From NCBI GenBank assembly GCA_902362455.1, contig CABIWJ010000012.1, positions 1-61,653 of the forward strand: a stretch of DNA of 61,653 bases, in the 5' to 3' direction. A program made the position numbers and the translations under genes. Shown in pieces: positions 28,860 to 36,863 of this stretch. Under the pieces are notes generated by a model. The model saw only the letters and a program-made list of their open reading frames with translations. It made no database searches and was not told the origin of the DNA. Source of the DNA: Eubacteriaceae bacterium. GTDB lineage: Bacteria; Bacillota; Clostridia; Lachnospirales; Lachnospiraceae. Each line of letters begins with the position of its first letter. Position 1 is the stretch's first letter.

Positions 28860-28884
28860 TTAACCTCACCATCCAAATATATAT

Positions 28885-29034
28885 GTCAGCTTTATATGAT
28901 TATCCTGAACATGACTGTCTCTGTTAAGCACACGCTTACATTGATACTTTCAAATATTACATCCTGATTGATAAATCACTTGATATTCACATTATAATAT
29001 TTTACTCTCATATAGTAAAGTCCATCATCGTCTG
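28885..29034 (-). pseudogene. Decayed remnant of Rhs core C-terminus
   Basis: About 150 bases align by eye, with scattered substitutions, to positions 39788-39945 in the intact Rhs gene. The intact region encodes the YYMRARYYN...RFINQD core signature and the following IKLTDPFG. The remnant is interrupted by stop codons and is not translatable as one frame. It is the most diverged of the four Rhs remnants in the locus. Confidence 0.8.
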
Positions 29035-29048
29035 ATATCCATTTATCT

Positions 29049-29168
29049 TCACAATCCTCTTATACCCTCTACATTCTTATGTACAGCCTCTATAAGTTTT
29101 TCAAATATGATTCGGCTTGAACGTATATCTGAATAGATTAAGAAAAATATTTCTATTCCATAATCCTT
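29049..29168 (-). pseudogene. 3' fragment of an immunity-like gene
   Basis: A frame without a start codon encodes KDYGIEIFFLIYSDIRSSRI and continues to EAVHKNVEGIRGL before a stop at 29049-29051. It has protein-like composition and sits between a candidate immunity gene and an Rhs-core remnant. It is best explained as the tail of a gene cut by recombination. Confidence 0.45.
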
Positions 29169-29169
29169 A

Positions 29170-29580
29170 TTAAATACAATTTATACCATTTTCTTCACAA
29201 AACTTATTCATATCCTCTTTAAAAAGCTTAAAATCTATCTTAGCTCTCGTTTTTATTGCTTTTACAGAATCTACAACATTTTTTATTATCAATGCCTTTT
29301 TTTCATCCATATTCGATTCAACATACGTTTCGTAATCGATTTGCAAACTTACAGATGCAAAGCCAGATTTTATTTCACATTTTTTTGTTTCTTTCCACAA
29401 CCCTTTTTCTATTTCTTTCTTAGGTGCAATTATTGGTACAAGACCTATAATTTTAATAACATCACTATAATTTTTTTCTTTTACATAATATGATAATTTA
29501 CGACAAAACCAATATATTTCATCTTCTACACCAAACTCCCTTGTATAGTACGCTGGCGAGTTAATATTTAATTCCATTTT
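29170..29580 (-). CDS. Imm44-like immunity protein
   Basis: I start this gene at the ATG at 29580 (MELNINSPAYYTREFG), which has GAGGAG upstream. A longer frame would overlap the preceding gene. The product is about 136 residues, soluble, with DEIYWFCRKLSYYV, LVPIIAPKKEIEKGLWKE and FASVSLQIDYETYV. These motifs recall the Imm44 family, from memory and unchecked. It follows another candidate immunity gene by 10 bases, so the two act as a coupled cassette. Confidence 0.6.
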   Translation of the reverse strand, partial: KMELNINSPAYYTREFGVEDEIYWFCRKLSYYVKEKNYSDVIKIIGLVPIIAPKKEIEKGLWKETKKCEIKSGFASVSLQIDYETYVESNMDEKKALIIKNVVDSVKAIKTRAKIDFKLFKEDMNKFCEENGINCI

Positions 29581-29590
29581 ACCAATCTCC

Positions 29591-30004
29591 TCATATAATA
29601 GCCTTAAATGGTGGATGACCTGTTTCAGCATTTCTTAATTGGGATGGTTTTCTAAATCTTAAACTTGTTTCAAAATTAAAAATAATCCAATGATTGCTAA
29701 TATCCATCAATGAAATATTAATCCATATTGGTACAAACGGCGACTGGCATGCCACTAAATTTACTGTTTCCTCAATTGTCAACAATCTATTTCCTATATT
29801 TTTTTCACTCAAAGCGATTAGCCTCATTTGATTATCAAGTCCATTAAATGTTTTATCTTCTTCATAAACAGGTATTATTTTAAATCTAATACTTTTATCA
29901 TCTAATTTGCTATTTCCTGTAATCTCATTTATTGTCAATATTAGATTATTATAGAAAATAGATTTATTCATTTCTTTTAGTTTTATCATATCCTCTTTCT
30001 CCAT
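29591..30004 (-). CDS. Hypothetical 137-aa protein, candidate immunity protein
   Basis: This soluble protein has a conserved-looking C-terminus (RFRKPSQLRNAETGHPPFKA) and a hydrophobic middle (NLVACQSPFVPIWINISLMD). I recall the RKPSQLRN..TGHPPFK ending from small proteins in Firmicutes toxin loci but cannot name the family. Translation should couple to the Imm44-like gene 10 bases downstream. Upstream (30005-30163) is a short region with broken coding-like fragments. Confidence 0.55.
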   Translation of the reverse strand: MEKEDMIKLKEMNKSIFYNNLILTINEITGNSKLDDKSIRFKIIPVYEEDKTFNGLDNQMRLIALSEKNIGNRLLTIEETVNLVACQSPFVPIWINISLMDISNHWIIFNFETSLRFRKPSQLRNAETGHPPFKAII

Positions 30005-30163
30005 AATTAAAACGTATTTTCAGGCCATTATTACTTCATCTATTTACAAGCCTTTCAAATTTAACAATTCAGTAAATTTATTATAAAAAACGTATCTAAA
30101 TATTCTGTACCGTCCCTAATAAGTCTAATTTTTTAGGAGGCACTTCATGCAACTACTCATTTT

Positions 30164-30403
30164 TTAATTCGTTATCTGCGCCTCGATTGCTTTTGCTATT
30201 ATATACATATTGCTATCAATATTAGTACACGATAACCTAAAAATTTGGTTTCCTTGAGTAACACCATACTTTTTATTTAATTCTACAGCTTCATTTTCCG
30301 TAACCAATGACCAAAAATCACCATTGCCTTCATAAGTGAAACAAAATGTACTAATTACCATATACGTTCTATCAAATGTTATTTTAATTTTTTCAACATC
30401 CAT
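30164..30403 (-). CDS. Hypothetical 79-aa protein
   Basis: The short soluble protein has alternating beta-type and helical stretches (KIKITFDRTYMVISTFCFTY, then EAVELNKKYGVTQGNQIFRL). The start has GGAGG upstream. No family was recognised. Its position between other immunity candidates makes an immunity role likely, but nothing in the sequence proves it. Confidence 0.5.
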   Translation of the reverse strand: MDVEKIKITFDRTYMVISTFCFTYEGNGDFWSLVTENEAVELNKKYGVTQGNQIFRLSCTNIDSNMYIIAKAIEAQITN

Positions 30404-30533
30404 TTTTAGTTTCCTCCATTAATTGCAATATGTGTTATTCATGCAATATTTTCATTAGATGTGCCATTTTTAATAATCTCTGCCATATTAACCACTTAAT
30501 ATTCAGTTTTATTAAGCTATCAATAAATTTATA

Positions 30534-31031
30534 CTATTTTTGATTTTGTATCAAAAAATTTACTTCATCCTTAAGCCAACGTTTATTCTTTTCATAAAGG
30601 TAATTATAATTCACATCTGTATAATATTCCACAGGAGATATATTGTTATCCTTGCCTTGAATAATATGTGGTGAATCGGCTGTATAACCTATTTCAAGCC
30701 ATAATTCTGTTAAGCCTATTAAACCATCAATACAATTTGATTTTTCTTTTAGAAAATTATTAACTCGTACAGCCCTTAATTTCCTGTCCTCTAAATCATC
30801 TTGACTTTTTTCTTCATTAGCCAACTCATAAAGGTTATTCATAATATCCTCTAAATCATAATCTCTAGAACCTGCCAGTTCACATATTTCAATTCTATTA
30901 TCTTTTTCAAGCTGTTCCATCGCATATTCTACTATTTCATTTATAGAAATTTGCTTTTCTAATAATCCTCTATATAACATTCTCCAAGTTATATTCAACT
31001 TAAGTTCTTTAATATCTGCAATTTTAATCAT
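30534..31031 (-). CDS. DUF2247-like protein, candidate immunity protein
   Basis: The 165-residue helical protein contains WRMLYRGLLEKQISINEIVE, EYAMEQLEKDN and LTELWLEIGYTADSPHII. This resembles the DUF2247 family, whose members occur in polymorphic-toxin immunity arrays; the match is from memory. It is acidic and soluble with no signal. A decayed 3' fragment of another small gene sits immediately upstream. Confidence 0.6.
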   Translation of the reverse strand: MIKIADIKELKLNITWRMLYRGLLEKQISINEIVEYAMEQLEKDNRIEICELAGSRDYDLEDIMNNLYELANEEKSQDDLEDRKLRAVRVNNFLKEKSNCIDGLIGLTELWLEIGYTADSPHIIQGKDNNISPVEYYTDVNYNYLYEKNKRWLKDEVNFLIQNQK

Positions 31032-31041
31032 AGTTCTATCG

Positions 31042-31174
31042 TTACTCCATTATAAACTTCACACATATCCGAATATCTTTAATACCTTCAGAGTACAATT
31101 CTAATACTTTCATTTCATCTTTACACACTGGCAAACTCTTACCAATAAAGCACTTTTCTATAACCTTGCCAGAA
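31042..31174 (-). pseudogene. 3' fragment of an unknown small gene
   Basis: A frame without its own start encodes SGKVIEKCFIGKSLPVCKD followed by EMKVLELYSEGIKDIRICVK before a TAA at 31042-31044. The composition is protein-like and the piece lies between two intact small genes. It is probably what remains of an immunity gene after a deletion. Confidence 0.4.
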
Positions 31175-31642
31175 TTAAGCAGTAAAAATATATCCCATTT
31201 TCTCCATTTCAATTAGTTCATCATTGGTATATTCTTTTACAAAAAATTCGCCTTTTTTAATATTTTGATATGGCACATTTTTTTTAATCCATTTTGTAAG
31301 ATTATTGTACTCCATAACATAATTTTTACTTTGTTGTATTTGACTATTACAAGATTTATAATAGTCAGATATCCATAATCTGCCTCGTAATATTCTATTA
31401 TCTTTTATCTTTGTTTTACAAAATTCAATAATCGGACTATTAAACACATCAATTAAATTATTTTTTTTTAATAAACAACCAAATTCTCTCTTATACAAAT
31501 AACAATCATTGCAAAAACATAAATCTTGAAATTCTATTTTATTACCTTCATTATTCAGAAACAAAATTTCATTATTTAACATAAAATCAATGAACTGATT
31601 TTGTACATTTTCGCTCATATAAAAATTTATTTGTTTTCCCAT
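31175..31642 (-). CDS. Hypothetical 155-aa cysteine-containing protein
   Basis: The protein starts MGKQINFYMSENVQNQFIDF when the ATG nearer the AAAGGG site is used (31642). A CFCNDCYLYKREFGCLL segment has four cysteines and could bind zinc. The C-terminus has TKWIKKNVPYQN and KGEFFVKEYTNDEL. I do not recognise the family. It is soluble and belongs to the immunity-gene array by position. Confidence 0.55.
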   Translation of the reverse strand: MGKQINFYMSENVQNQFIDFMLNNEILFLNNEGNKIEFQDLCFCNDCYLYKREFGCLLKKNNLIDVFNSPIIEFCKTKIKDNRILRGRLWISDYYKSCNSQIQQSKNYVMEYNNLTKWIKKNVPYQNIKKGEFFVKEYTNDELIEMEKMGYIFTA

Positions 31643-31700
31643 AGCAAACATCCCTTTCGCTAATATTAATAAATTATTTTCATATCATATTTACCATTTA

Positions 31701-31904
31701 TTAAATTCTGTCAATAATCTCAATTTCTGACCATGAATTTGTAATATTATTTCTTTCTGAATAATTTTCAAATGTCGAAATATATTCGTCTGAAATTTCC
31801 TTTGTCCAAATGCTATCACATTCTTCACATATGTAAAATATATCATTACTTTTTTTATTTTTAACTTTTAATATTTCTCCTTGCTCACAAATCGGACAAA
31901 TCAT
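31701..31904 (-). CDS. Small zinc-ribbon protein
   Basis: This 67-residue protein has two metal-binding knuckles, CPICEQGE near the N-terminus and ICEECDSIW about 20 residues later, forming a zinc ribbon. The ATG at 31904 is better spaced from AGGAGG than one two codons earlier. Similar small zinc-ribbon genes accompany immunity genes in Firmicutes toxin loci, but its partner is unknown. Confidence 0.6.
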   Translation of the reverse strand: MICPICEQGEILKVKNKKSNDIFYICEECDSIWTKEISDEYISTFENYSERNNITNSWSEIEIIDRI

Positions 31905-31997
31905 AATCATATCCTCCTTTTTATTCTCTAAGGTATTGCGTAAGCCGATATTTTCTTTTATGCAGAATTTTGAAATATTTCAAATTATAAGTCAAAA

Positions 31998-32300
31998 TCA
32001 AATAATTTTATCTTCATAACATTTAATTTTGCAAAAATCTCCTGAATTAAATTGAAGCTCTATATTTAAAATATTATCTATATAAAAAGCATCACTAGAA
32101 ACAACATATGTTCCTTTTCCCCACTTTTCCTTATTGGTAAACTCAATATCTATAAATCGACTAATTGTAATTTTTTTTATTATATTTTTTAAATTAAGCA
32201 ATTGCAACACAACAGTTCCTTTTGGATAGTCAATCTCCATTTTTTCCATTTTATAATCATGCAAAGCCGAATTTGCAAATACTTTTTCCACATCATTCAT
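31998..32300 (-). CDS. Hypothetical 100-aa beta-rich protein, candidate immunity protein
   Basis: A short acidic/basic mixed protein with mostly beta-type segments (ALHDYKMEKMEIDYPKGTVV, ISRFIDIEFTNKEKWGKGTY). The W-G-K-G-TYVVSSD stretch recalls several small immunity families, but I cannot assign one. The start follows AAAGGA. A broken SUKH-like gene precedes it. Confidence 0.5.
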   Translation of the reverse strand: MNDVEKVFANSALHDYKMEKMEIDYPKGTVVLQLLNLKNIIKKITISRFIDIEFTNKEKWGKGTYVVSSDAFYIDNILNIELQFNSGDFCKIKCYEDKII

Positions 32301-32315
32301 AATTTTTATTCCTTT

Positions 32316-32462
32316 CTATAATTCTTCCCATTCAATACATTTTGGTAATTGGAGTGTTTCAAAAAATTCTTCTATTGAGTTACTTGCGATTGACAAACTC
32401 ATCCAATCATCCTGGTATATTTTTTCTTTCACTTACATAAACTTCATTATTGATGTCCATAA
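32316..32462 (-). pseudogene. SUKH (SMI1/KNR4)-like immunity gene fragment with frameshift
   Basis: One frame gives MDINNEVYVSERKNI, and after a one-base shift the next gives QDDWMSLSIASNSIEEFFET and ends LQLPKCIEWEEL. This is the C-terminal pattern of SUKH-family immunity proteins (valine/tyrosine strand, DDW, then a helix with EEFF). The N-terminal two thirds are missing. It is therefore a relic. Confidence 0.5.
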
Positions 32463-32467
32463 TATCA

Positions 32468-32875
32468 TTAACATTTATATACATATATCCATTCAATAGG
32501 TGCAGTTAGTTCATCCCAATTATCAACATCCTCCAATTCAAAACATAATCCTTCTATGCCTGGTATTGCATATACATCTCCATCGTTTTCAATTCCACCA
32601 AACTTGTTTACAACATCTTTCATTGTACTTCCAATACAAATAGACATAAAATCACCATAAAAGTCTTTTGTGACCCCAATTTGCACTAATTCTCCATTAA
32701 CATTAAACCATAATTTAAAATTATCCAATGTATATATGCAAAAGCCATCTCCCCTTTCCCATATTTGGTAATTATCTTCTAAATTATTAAGTATATTTTC
32801 TTTCTTTGAACCAATTATATAATTACTTATTCTTATTCCAGGTTCTATTATTCCATTAATAAGTTTCATCACCAT
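32468..32875 (-). CDS. Hypothetical protein of about 135 aa, candidate immunity protein
   Basis: The protein begins near MVMKLINGIIEPGIRISNYI and contains GDGFCIYTLDNFKLWFNVNG, IGSTMKDVVNKFGGI and a C-terminal PIEWIYVYKC. The alternating strands and final strand resemble small sandwich-type immunity proteins; no family name is secure. AAAGGG lies just before the ATG at 32875; the ATG two codons later is also possible. Confidence 0.55.
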   Translation of the reverse strand: MVMKLINGIIEPGIRISNYIIGSKKENILNNLEDNYQIWERGDGFCIYTLDNFKLWFNVNGELVQIGVTKDFYGDFMSICIGSTMKDVVNKFGGIENDGDVYAIPGIEGLCFELEDVDNWDELTAPIEWIYVYKC

Positions 32876-32952
32876 TTTACCCTTTCTACATAATATCAAT
32901 TACATTTACATCATAAATCATATCACATCCTTATATTTTCAAACAAAATGGA

Positions 32953-33588
32953 TTAATAATATCCAAATTCATGTGCATACTCTGAGTTCATTCTAATCAA
33001 TTCATCTGATGAAACAATTGTTTTTGAAGCAGTTTCCAAATTACATTCTTTTGACCACAAAAAAGGATATATCAATATCATTTCATCAAATCCTACCTTG
33101 CTACAATCTTCTTTCCAACCATTCCATCTCATACTACTGTAAAATTCATCCGTATTTCCCTGTATTGCCCAGACAACAAATTCTGCGTAATTCATATCCA
33201 TACACTCCCACTGCAAGTTATCAGGTGCAAAATACCACACTTTTTTTAATCCTTCCGGATATTTGCCAATATTTATAGCAAATATTCCCCCTACTACATC
33301 TTGACCAACAATCGTCATACTTTTCATAGTTACATTTTCTTTTTGATAACTCTGATAAGACAGAATTCCCTTATGTATCAAATTTTCCTGTCCCATTATT
33401 CTAATCCAATTATCAATAGAAATACCTGAAGAAAAAGTAACAATTGCACCTAACGTTGACTTTCTTATCAAATTCATTTTTTTCAATTCTGCATATCCTG
33501 CACTCTCATTCCCATCAAAAACACATATTTCTTTCGAAGAATCACTAATCAAATCATATATTTCATCCCACAAATCTCTTTCATCCAT
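32953..33588 (-). CDS. DUF2625 family protein, candidate immunity protein
   Basis: The product (about 211 residues) has the hallmark run of DUF2625: STLGAIVTFSSGISIDNWIR, VGQDVVGGIFAINIGKYPEG, KKVWYFAPDNLQWECMD, DEFYSSMRWNGW and LIYPFLWS. I start it at the ATG at 33588 (MDERDLWDEIY), which has AAAGG before it. The first ATG of the longer frame overlaps the end of the preceding gene. DUF2625 genes occur in toxin-immunity clusters, which fits this location. No active-site residues are evident. Confidence 0.8.
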   Translation of the reverse strand: MDERDLWDEIYDLISDSSKEICVFDGNESAGYAELKKMNLIRKSTLGAIVTFSSGISIDNWIRIMGQENLIHKGILSYQSYQKENVTMKSMTIVGQDVVGGIFAINIGKYPEGLKKVWYFAPDNLQWECMDMNYAEFVVWAIQGNTDEFYSSMRWNGWKEDCSKVGFDEMILIYPFLWSKECNLETASKTIVSSDELIRMNSEYAHEFGYY

Positions 33589-33645
33589 ATTATACATCCT
33601 TTCTAAGTGTTTTATTTTTTGAATAGCCGGAACTAATTTCATCAC

Positions 33646-34362
33646 TCATAATGCCTTCAACAAATTATGCAATATATCATCACTCATAATTTTTATAGCT
33701 CCTTCCGGGTATCCAATATCATCATATGATATAGAATAAATTTCTTTTTCTTCCAGTAAAAAAGATAACACATATTTATCATTATATTTATCATTATATC
33801 TATCAATCTTATTGTACACCCAGCTACTCTTTCTTATAAATTTATCAATAACTTTATTCCTTGGTAAAGACCATGTTGAATCACGATGTGTTACAACTAG
33901 TGTATCGAATTCTTTTGGAAATTGAGGTTTAAAGGTTTCGCTTTTGGGAATGGCAAAATAATATTGTTCATATTTTTTAAACATTATACCATCTTTTACA
34001 GCTTGTTCACATGTTTTTTTTATTAGGTTTCCATCATAATATTCACTATATTGACTTTTACTTTTTTTAATAGTCATCGAAAGTTTCCATGGATCAATAC
34101 CGCACCATCTACTTCTATATCCAAAATCCCAGTCCAAAAAAAATTCTTTATTAAAAGCCCTACAACCTTTACCATGAAGTCTATAACTAATTCCCCTAAC
34201 CTCAAACTCCATATTTGATTTTTTCATTCTATAATCAAAAAAATCTTTCTTTGTTTTCAGATTAAGGTTATCTCTATAATTAATTCCTTCTAATAAAATA
34301 TTACAAGTGTCTTCAACATCTTTTATATACTTTTCCATAATGTTTTTAATTTTTTCTTCCAT
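33646..34362 (-). CDS. DUF6896-like protein, candidate immunity protein
   Basis: The 238-residue protein has a central motif GISYRLHGKGCRAFNKEFF and FLDWDFGYRSRWCGIDPWKL. The HGxGC and DWDFGY parts recall DUF6896, here with a longer C-terminal extension containing a NDKYNDKY duplication. It is preceded by a short tail-like fragment of a possible toxin and followed, 57 bases on, by DUF2625. Soluble, with no signal peptide. Confidence 0.6.
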   Translation of the reverse strand: MEEKIKNIMEKYIKDVEDTCNILLEGINYRDNLNLKTKKDFFDYRMKKSNMEFEVRGISYRLHGKGCRAFNKEFFLDWDFGYRSRWCGIDPWKLSMTIKKSKSQYSEYYDGNLIKKTCEQAVKDGIMFKKYEQYYFAIPKSETFKPQFPKEFDTLVVTHRDSTWSLPRNKVIDKFIRKSSWVYNKIDRYNDKYNDKYVLSFLLEEKEIYSISYDDIGYPEGAIKIMSDDILHNLLKAL

Positions 34363-34389
34363 AATGTCTTCCTTTAACTCTTAAATCAC

Positions 34390-34473
34390 TTAATTTATCA
34401 CCTGAATAAGTTCTATTGTAGTATCAGAATTATTATCATCATTATCAGTAATGATGATAACAGATACGCACTT
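34390..34473 (-). pseudogene. Possible tail of a lost toxin domain
   Basis: A short frame encodes KCVSVIIITDNDDNNSDTTI and ELIQVIN before a stop at 34390, 28 bases ahead of the DUF6896-like gene. A 12-bp perfect inverted repeat (34433-34444 with 34449-34460, loop TCAG) lies inside it. The position fits the C-terminal end of a lost toxin, but the fragment is short. Confidence 0.3.
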
Positions 34474-34517
34474 GTTGTTACCTGTCTATGGTTATCATTT
34501 TGCACCACATTCTATTT

Positions 34518-34790
34518 TCAGTTTTTCCACTCAATATCCCATCCGTCCAAAGTTTTCCATTCAAAAATTTCATTGAAATCCGAATAACAATTTTCACAAA
34601 TACAACATGCACAATCTATAGTTACAAACCACCTTTGATATGGACTATTCATAACTTTATCCAAACAAAATATACACTGTTTTAAATGAGGTGCATTATT
34701 AACTATTTCTTCTCCATCTGTTGGATTTAAATCAACACTTTTTAGATATTCGACATTCTTTTGTAAACGCCAATCTTTGTTATTACTCAT
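34518..34790 (-). CDS. Hypothetical 90-aa cysteine-rich protein, candidate immunity protein
   Basis: The protein has two cysteine pairs, CIFCLDKV and CACCICENC, that could bind zinc, and an acidic Trp-rich C-terminus (FEWKTLDGWDIEWKN). The start has a GGAGG site inside the end of an Rhs remnant whose toxin tip is gone. This gives the arrangement [Rhs linker]-[immunity]. Family unknown. Confidence 0.55.
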   Translation of the reverse strand: MSNNKDWRLQKNVEYLKSVDLNPTDGEEIVNNAPHLKQCIFCLDKVMNSPYQRWFVTIDCACCICENCYSDFNEIFEWKTLDGWDIEWKN

Positions 34791-34799
34791 ATGTTTGTC

Positions 34800-35024
34800 A
34801 CCTCCTCAAAATACTTTTTAAGTCGTCAACCACCACTTCAAGAGGTGATGTCACAGTTCCTTTTCCACTTTTTATTGCTGTAAATGCATTTATTCCTAAT
34901 GCTACAACGTTACTTGCTGTATCAGTCCCAAGCCATTTAATATGGCATGTCCTAAATTCTTCCAGTTAAGTCTGTCAAGTTGTGACAATCCAAACGGGTC
35001 TGTCTACTTTATAGGATTATGTCA
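34800..35024 (-). pseudogene. Rhs C-terminal remnant with internal deletion
   Basis: Positions 34923-35024 match 39709-39800 of the intact Rhs gene (DPFGLSPLDRLNWKNLGHAILN region) with few changes. The segment then jumps to a different linker reading NVVALGINAFTAIKSGKGTV and ends in frame as VDDLKSILRR before a stop. The toxin domain is absent. An internal deletion has removed roughly the part that encodes the AAKIVSTACKVVSNAATF region. Confidence 0.8.
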
Positions 35025-35364
35025 TTTTGTATGCAATGCAAAATCTTACTGCTTCATTCAAAGCATCCATTACATCACTTTTTTGCATATTCTCATCATC
35101 ATAAAAACAATATACCGGTTGTTTCTCTTCTTCATTTGATATTTCAATATCCATAGCTTCAAAATAGACAAATTGATATGGCACAAATTGCGAATTGGTT
35201 ACCGAAAGTTGTGCTATACAATTTTCAAAATCAAAGTCAATAATCAACGCATCATTATTATTTGTGGACACAATAATATTATTTTCATTCTTCATATCAG
35301 ATGAAATTTTTTCATACCATTCCATAACGGATTCTTTAATAATCTCATAATTATAATCACTCAT
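35017..35364 (-). CDS. Hypothetical 115-aa protein, candidate immunity protein
   Basis: The start at 35364 (MSDYNYEIIKESVMEWYEKI) has AGGAGG upstream. The acidic soluble protein has a NDALIIDFDFENCIAQLSVT strand pair and a helical C-terminus. Its last codons run into an Rhs remnant. I do not recognise the family. Small size and location suggest immunity. Confidence 0.55.
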   Translation of the reverse strand: MSDYNYEIIKESVMEWYEKISSDMKNENNIIVSTNNNDALIIDFDFENCIAQLSVTNSQFVPYQFVYFEAMDIEISNEEEKQPVYCFYDDENMQKSDVMDALNEAVRFCIAYKMT

Positions 35365-35459
35365 ATTACTTCCTCCTATCATTAGTACAGTACATCGCAT
35401 TAATCTATGTACTCAGGTATTATGTTTTCACCTATAACACAATCGAACATTTTTATAGT

Positions 35460-35696
35460 TTATATCTCATCCTCATATGGTTGACGAACCATATTTATAA
35501 AACGTTCTTCTGTGGCTCCAAACAACTTATAATTCTTCTTAGCAGTATTCAATGACACCTTATTTGCTCCAATAATTCTATCGGGCATATTTTGAGCCAC
35601 TTCATCATATTCCCAAAAGCAAACATCACAAATATCTGTAATTAATTCATCTGTATCATCAATAGTTAAGTATCCACAACATGGACATTTTTTCAT
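35460..35696 (-). CDS. Cysteine-rich CPCC family protein, candidate immunity protein
   Basis: This 78-residue protein matches the CPCC family: KKCPCCGYLTIDD at the start, ICDVCFWEYDEV about 20 residues later, then GANKVSLNTAKKNYKLFGA and VRQPYEDE. The four cysteines should bind one zinc. CPCC proteins are recurrent immunity-type genes in Firmicutes Rhs and WapA loci. Its ATG overlaps the TGA of an upstream toxin-tail fragment (ATGA), classic toxin-immunity coupling. Confidence 0.8.
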   Translation of the reverse strand: MKKCPCCGYLTIDDTDELITDICDVCFWEYDEVAQNMPDRIIGANKVSLNTAKKNYKLFGATEERFINMVRQPYEDEI

Positions 35697-35843
35697 AAAA
35701 CTCTCTCCTTAAAATTTCTTGATGCATATTTTTTAATTTGCTCTAGCCAATATACCATTCTATTTTCGTGCTTAAAAAGTGTACAGTCAAGCATCTTATA
35801 CATCTGTTCCAACATCTTGTCTACTTTAACAAGCACATTACCT
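35693..35843 (-). pseudogene. Toxin C-terminal tail coupled to the CPCC gene
   Basis: A frame without a start encodes GNVLVKVDKMLEQMYKMLD, CTLFKHENRMVYWLEQIKKY and ends ASRNFKERVL. Its TGA overlaps the CPCC start codon. This helical, basic tail is what one expects at the end of a toxin tip. The rest of that toxin is gone. Confidence 0.5.
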
Positions 35844-35855
35844 GCTTAGCTGATA

Positions 35856-36040
35856 TTACTTTAATGCATCTTTTGCATACAAAATATCTTGCTCTAATTT
35901 TAAATCCAGATACTTGACAACCAATTTTTCTATACATTCAATAAATCTAGAAATTTGTACTTGTTCTGAAATATCTTCAAATATTTCACTTATCCAATCT
36001 ATATTTTCTTTGCAACAACAATTCAAATACACTATAGTGC
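35856..36040 (-). pseudogene. 3' half of an immunity-like gene fused to an Rhs remnant
   Basis: A frame reading STIVYLNCCCKENIDWISEI, FEDISEQVQISRFIECIEKL and ending EQDILYAKDALK runs out of the Rhs remnant in another frame. It lacks a start codon. The join suggests recombination between an Rhs core and the middle of a downstream gene. Confidence 0.45.
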
Positions 36041-36300
36041 TTTCTTCAATTCTTTCGAAGATGATAGCAGGTTATTTCCACTTGTTGCGGCCGTAAATGC
36101 GTTTATTCCAAATGACACCAGATTCTTAGCTGTATCTTCTGAGAATAACTTGCCATTTATCATATTTTTGACTATCGCTTTGGCATTGTTAACGCCTCCG
36201 ATTGCCGCCTGTGTAAATGTTGCCGCATTACTTACCACCTTGCACGCTGTACTTACTATTTTAGCTGCTGTGGTTATTTTCGCTGCTGTCATTATTCCCG
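36032..36300 (-). pseudogene. Near-identical partial duplicate of the Rhs pre-toxin region
   Basis: An 86-residue frame matches the region around residue 4600-4690 of the intact Rhs protein (TAAKITTAAKIVSTACKVVS through SFGINAFTAATSG) with only one or two differences. It ends a few residues after SSKELKK. At DNA level it mirrors 39336-39590 almost base for base. Such identity, among otherwise decayed remnants, points to a recent duplication or gene conversion. Confidence 0.9.
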
Positions 36301-36395
36301 AAGCAATATATGTAATCCTTATTTCATTATTTTTACCGATATCTTTGTATTTTTAATACTATAGTCAATGTTACATTTTTTACAATAACCTCAAA

Positions 36396-36856
36396 TTACT
36401 TTTTCGAAATCACTATATCTTTCGGTTTGATCCAGGATAAACTCTCTTGTAAAATCTTGCAGAACTCTTCCTCATTTTCTATTTCATATCGTTCTTTAAT
36501 TTTTTCATCTTCTCGTAAAAGAAACAAATAAAAACTTGACAATCTAACAATTTTTTCCAAAAAAATTAATAATGAATTTCTAATAAAATCGCCTTGAAAA
36601 TTATTAGCTAAAAATTCCAATTCGGAAAGTTCATTTTCTTTATAAATAAATGCACTATACTTTTGTTCATCTAAATTTTTTCCTAATATATCGCTATAAT
36701 ATTTTAAATTTGTTAACTTTTCAAATACAAGATTTTTGCTAATAAATCTCGCAGGTTCTTGTGAGAATAGCATACCATCCCATTCTACTAATTGTTCTTC
36801 TAAATCAATTTTTTTATTTCATCCTTTGGTATAACAATATCCAATAAAAAATCCAT
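36396..36856 (-). pseudogene. Immunity-like gene split by one-base frameshift in a poly-A tract
   Basis: The ATG at 36856 (GGAGG upstream) opens MDFLLDIVIPKDEIKK and stops early. After a run of seven A on the coding strand (plus positions 36819-36825), the next frame continues DLEEQLVEWDGMLFSQEPAR through to LSWIKPKDIVISKK at 36396. One extra A would restore a 154-residue protein. It lies next to the toxin tip at 36864, so it was probably that toxin's immunity gene. It could be decayed or switched by slippage. Confidence 0.7.
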
Positions 36857-36863
36857 ATTATAA

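Noticed and set aside
34433..34460. Perfect 12-bp inverted repeat as terminator
   Set aside because: No T-tract follows; the repeat is explained by low-complexity coding sequence (IIITDNDDNN) in a toxin-tail fragment.
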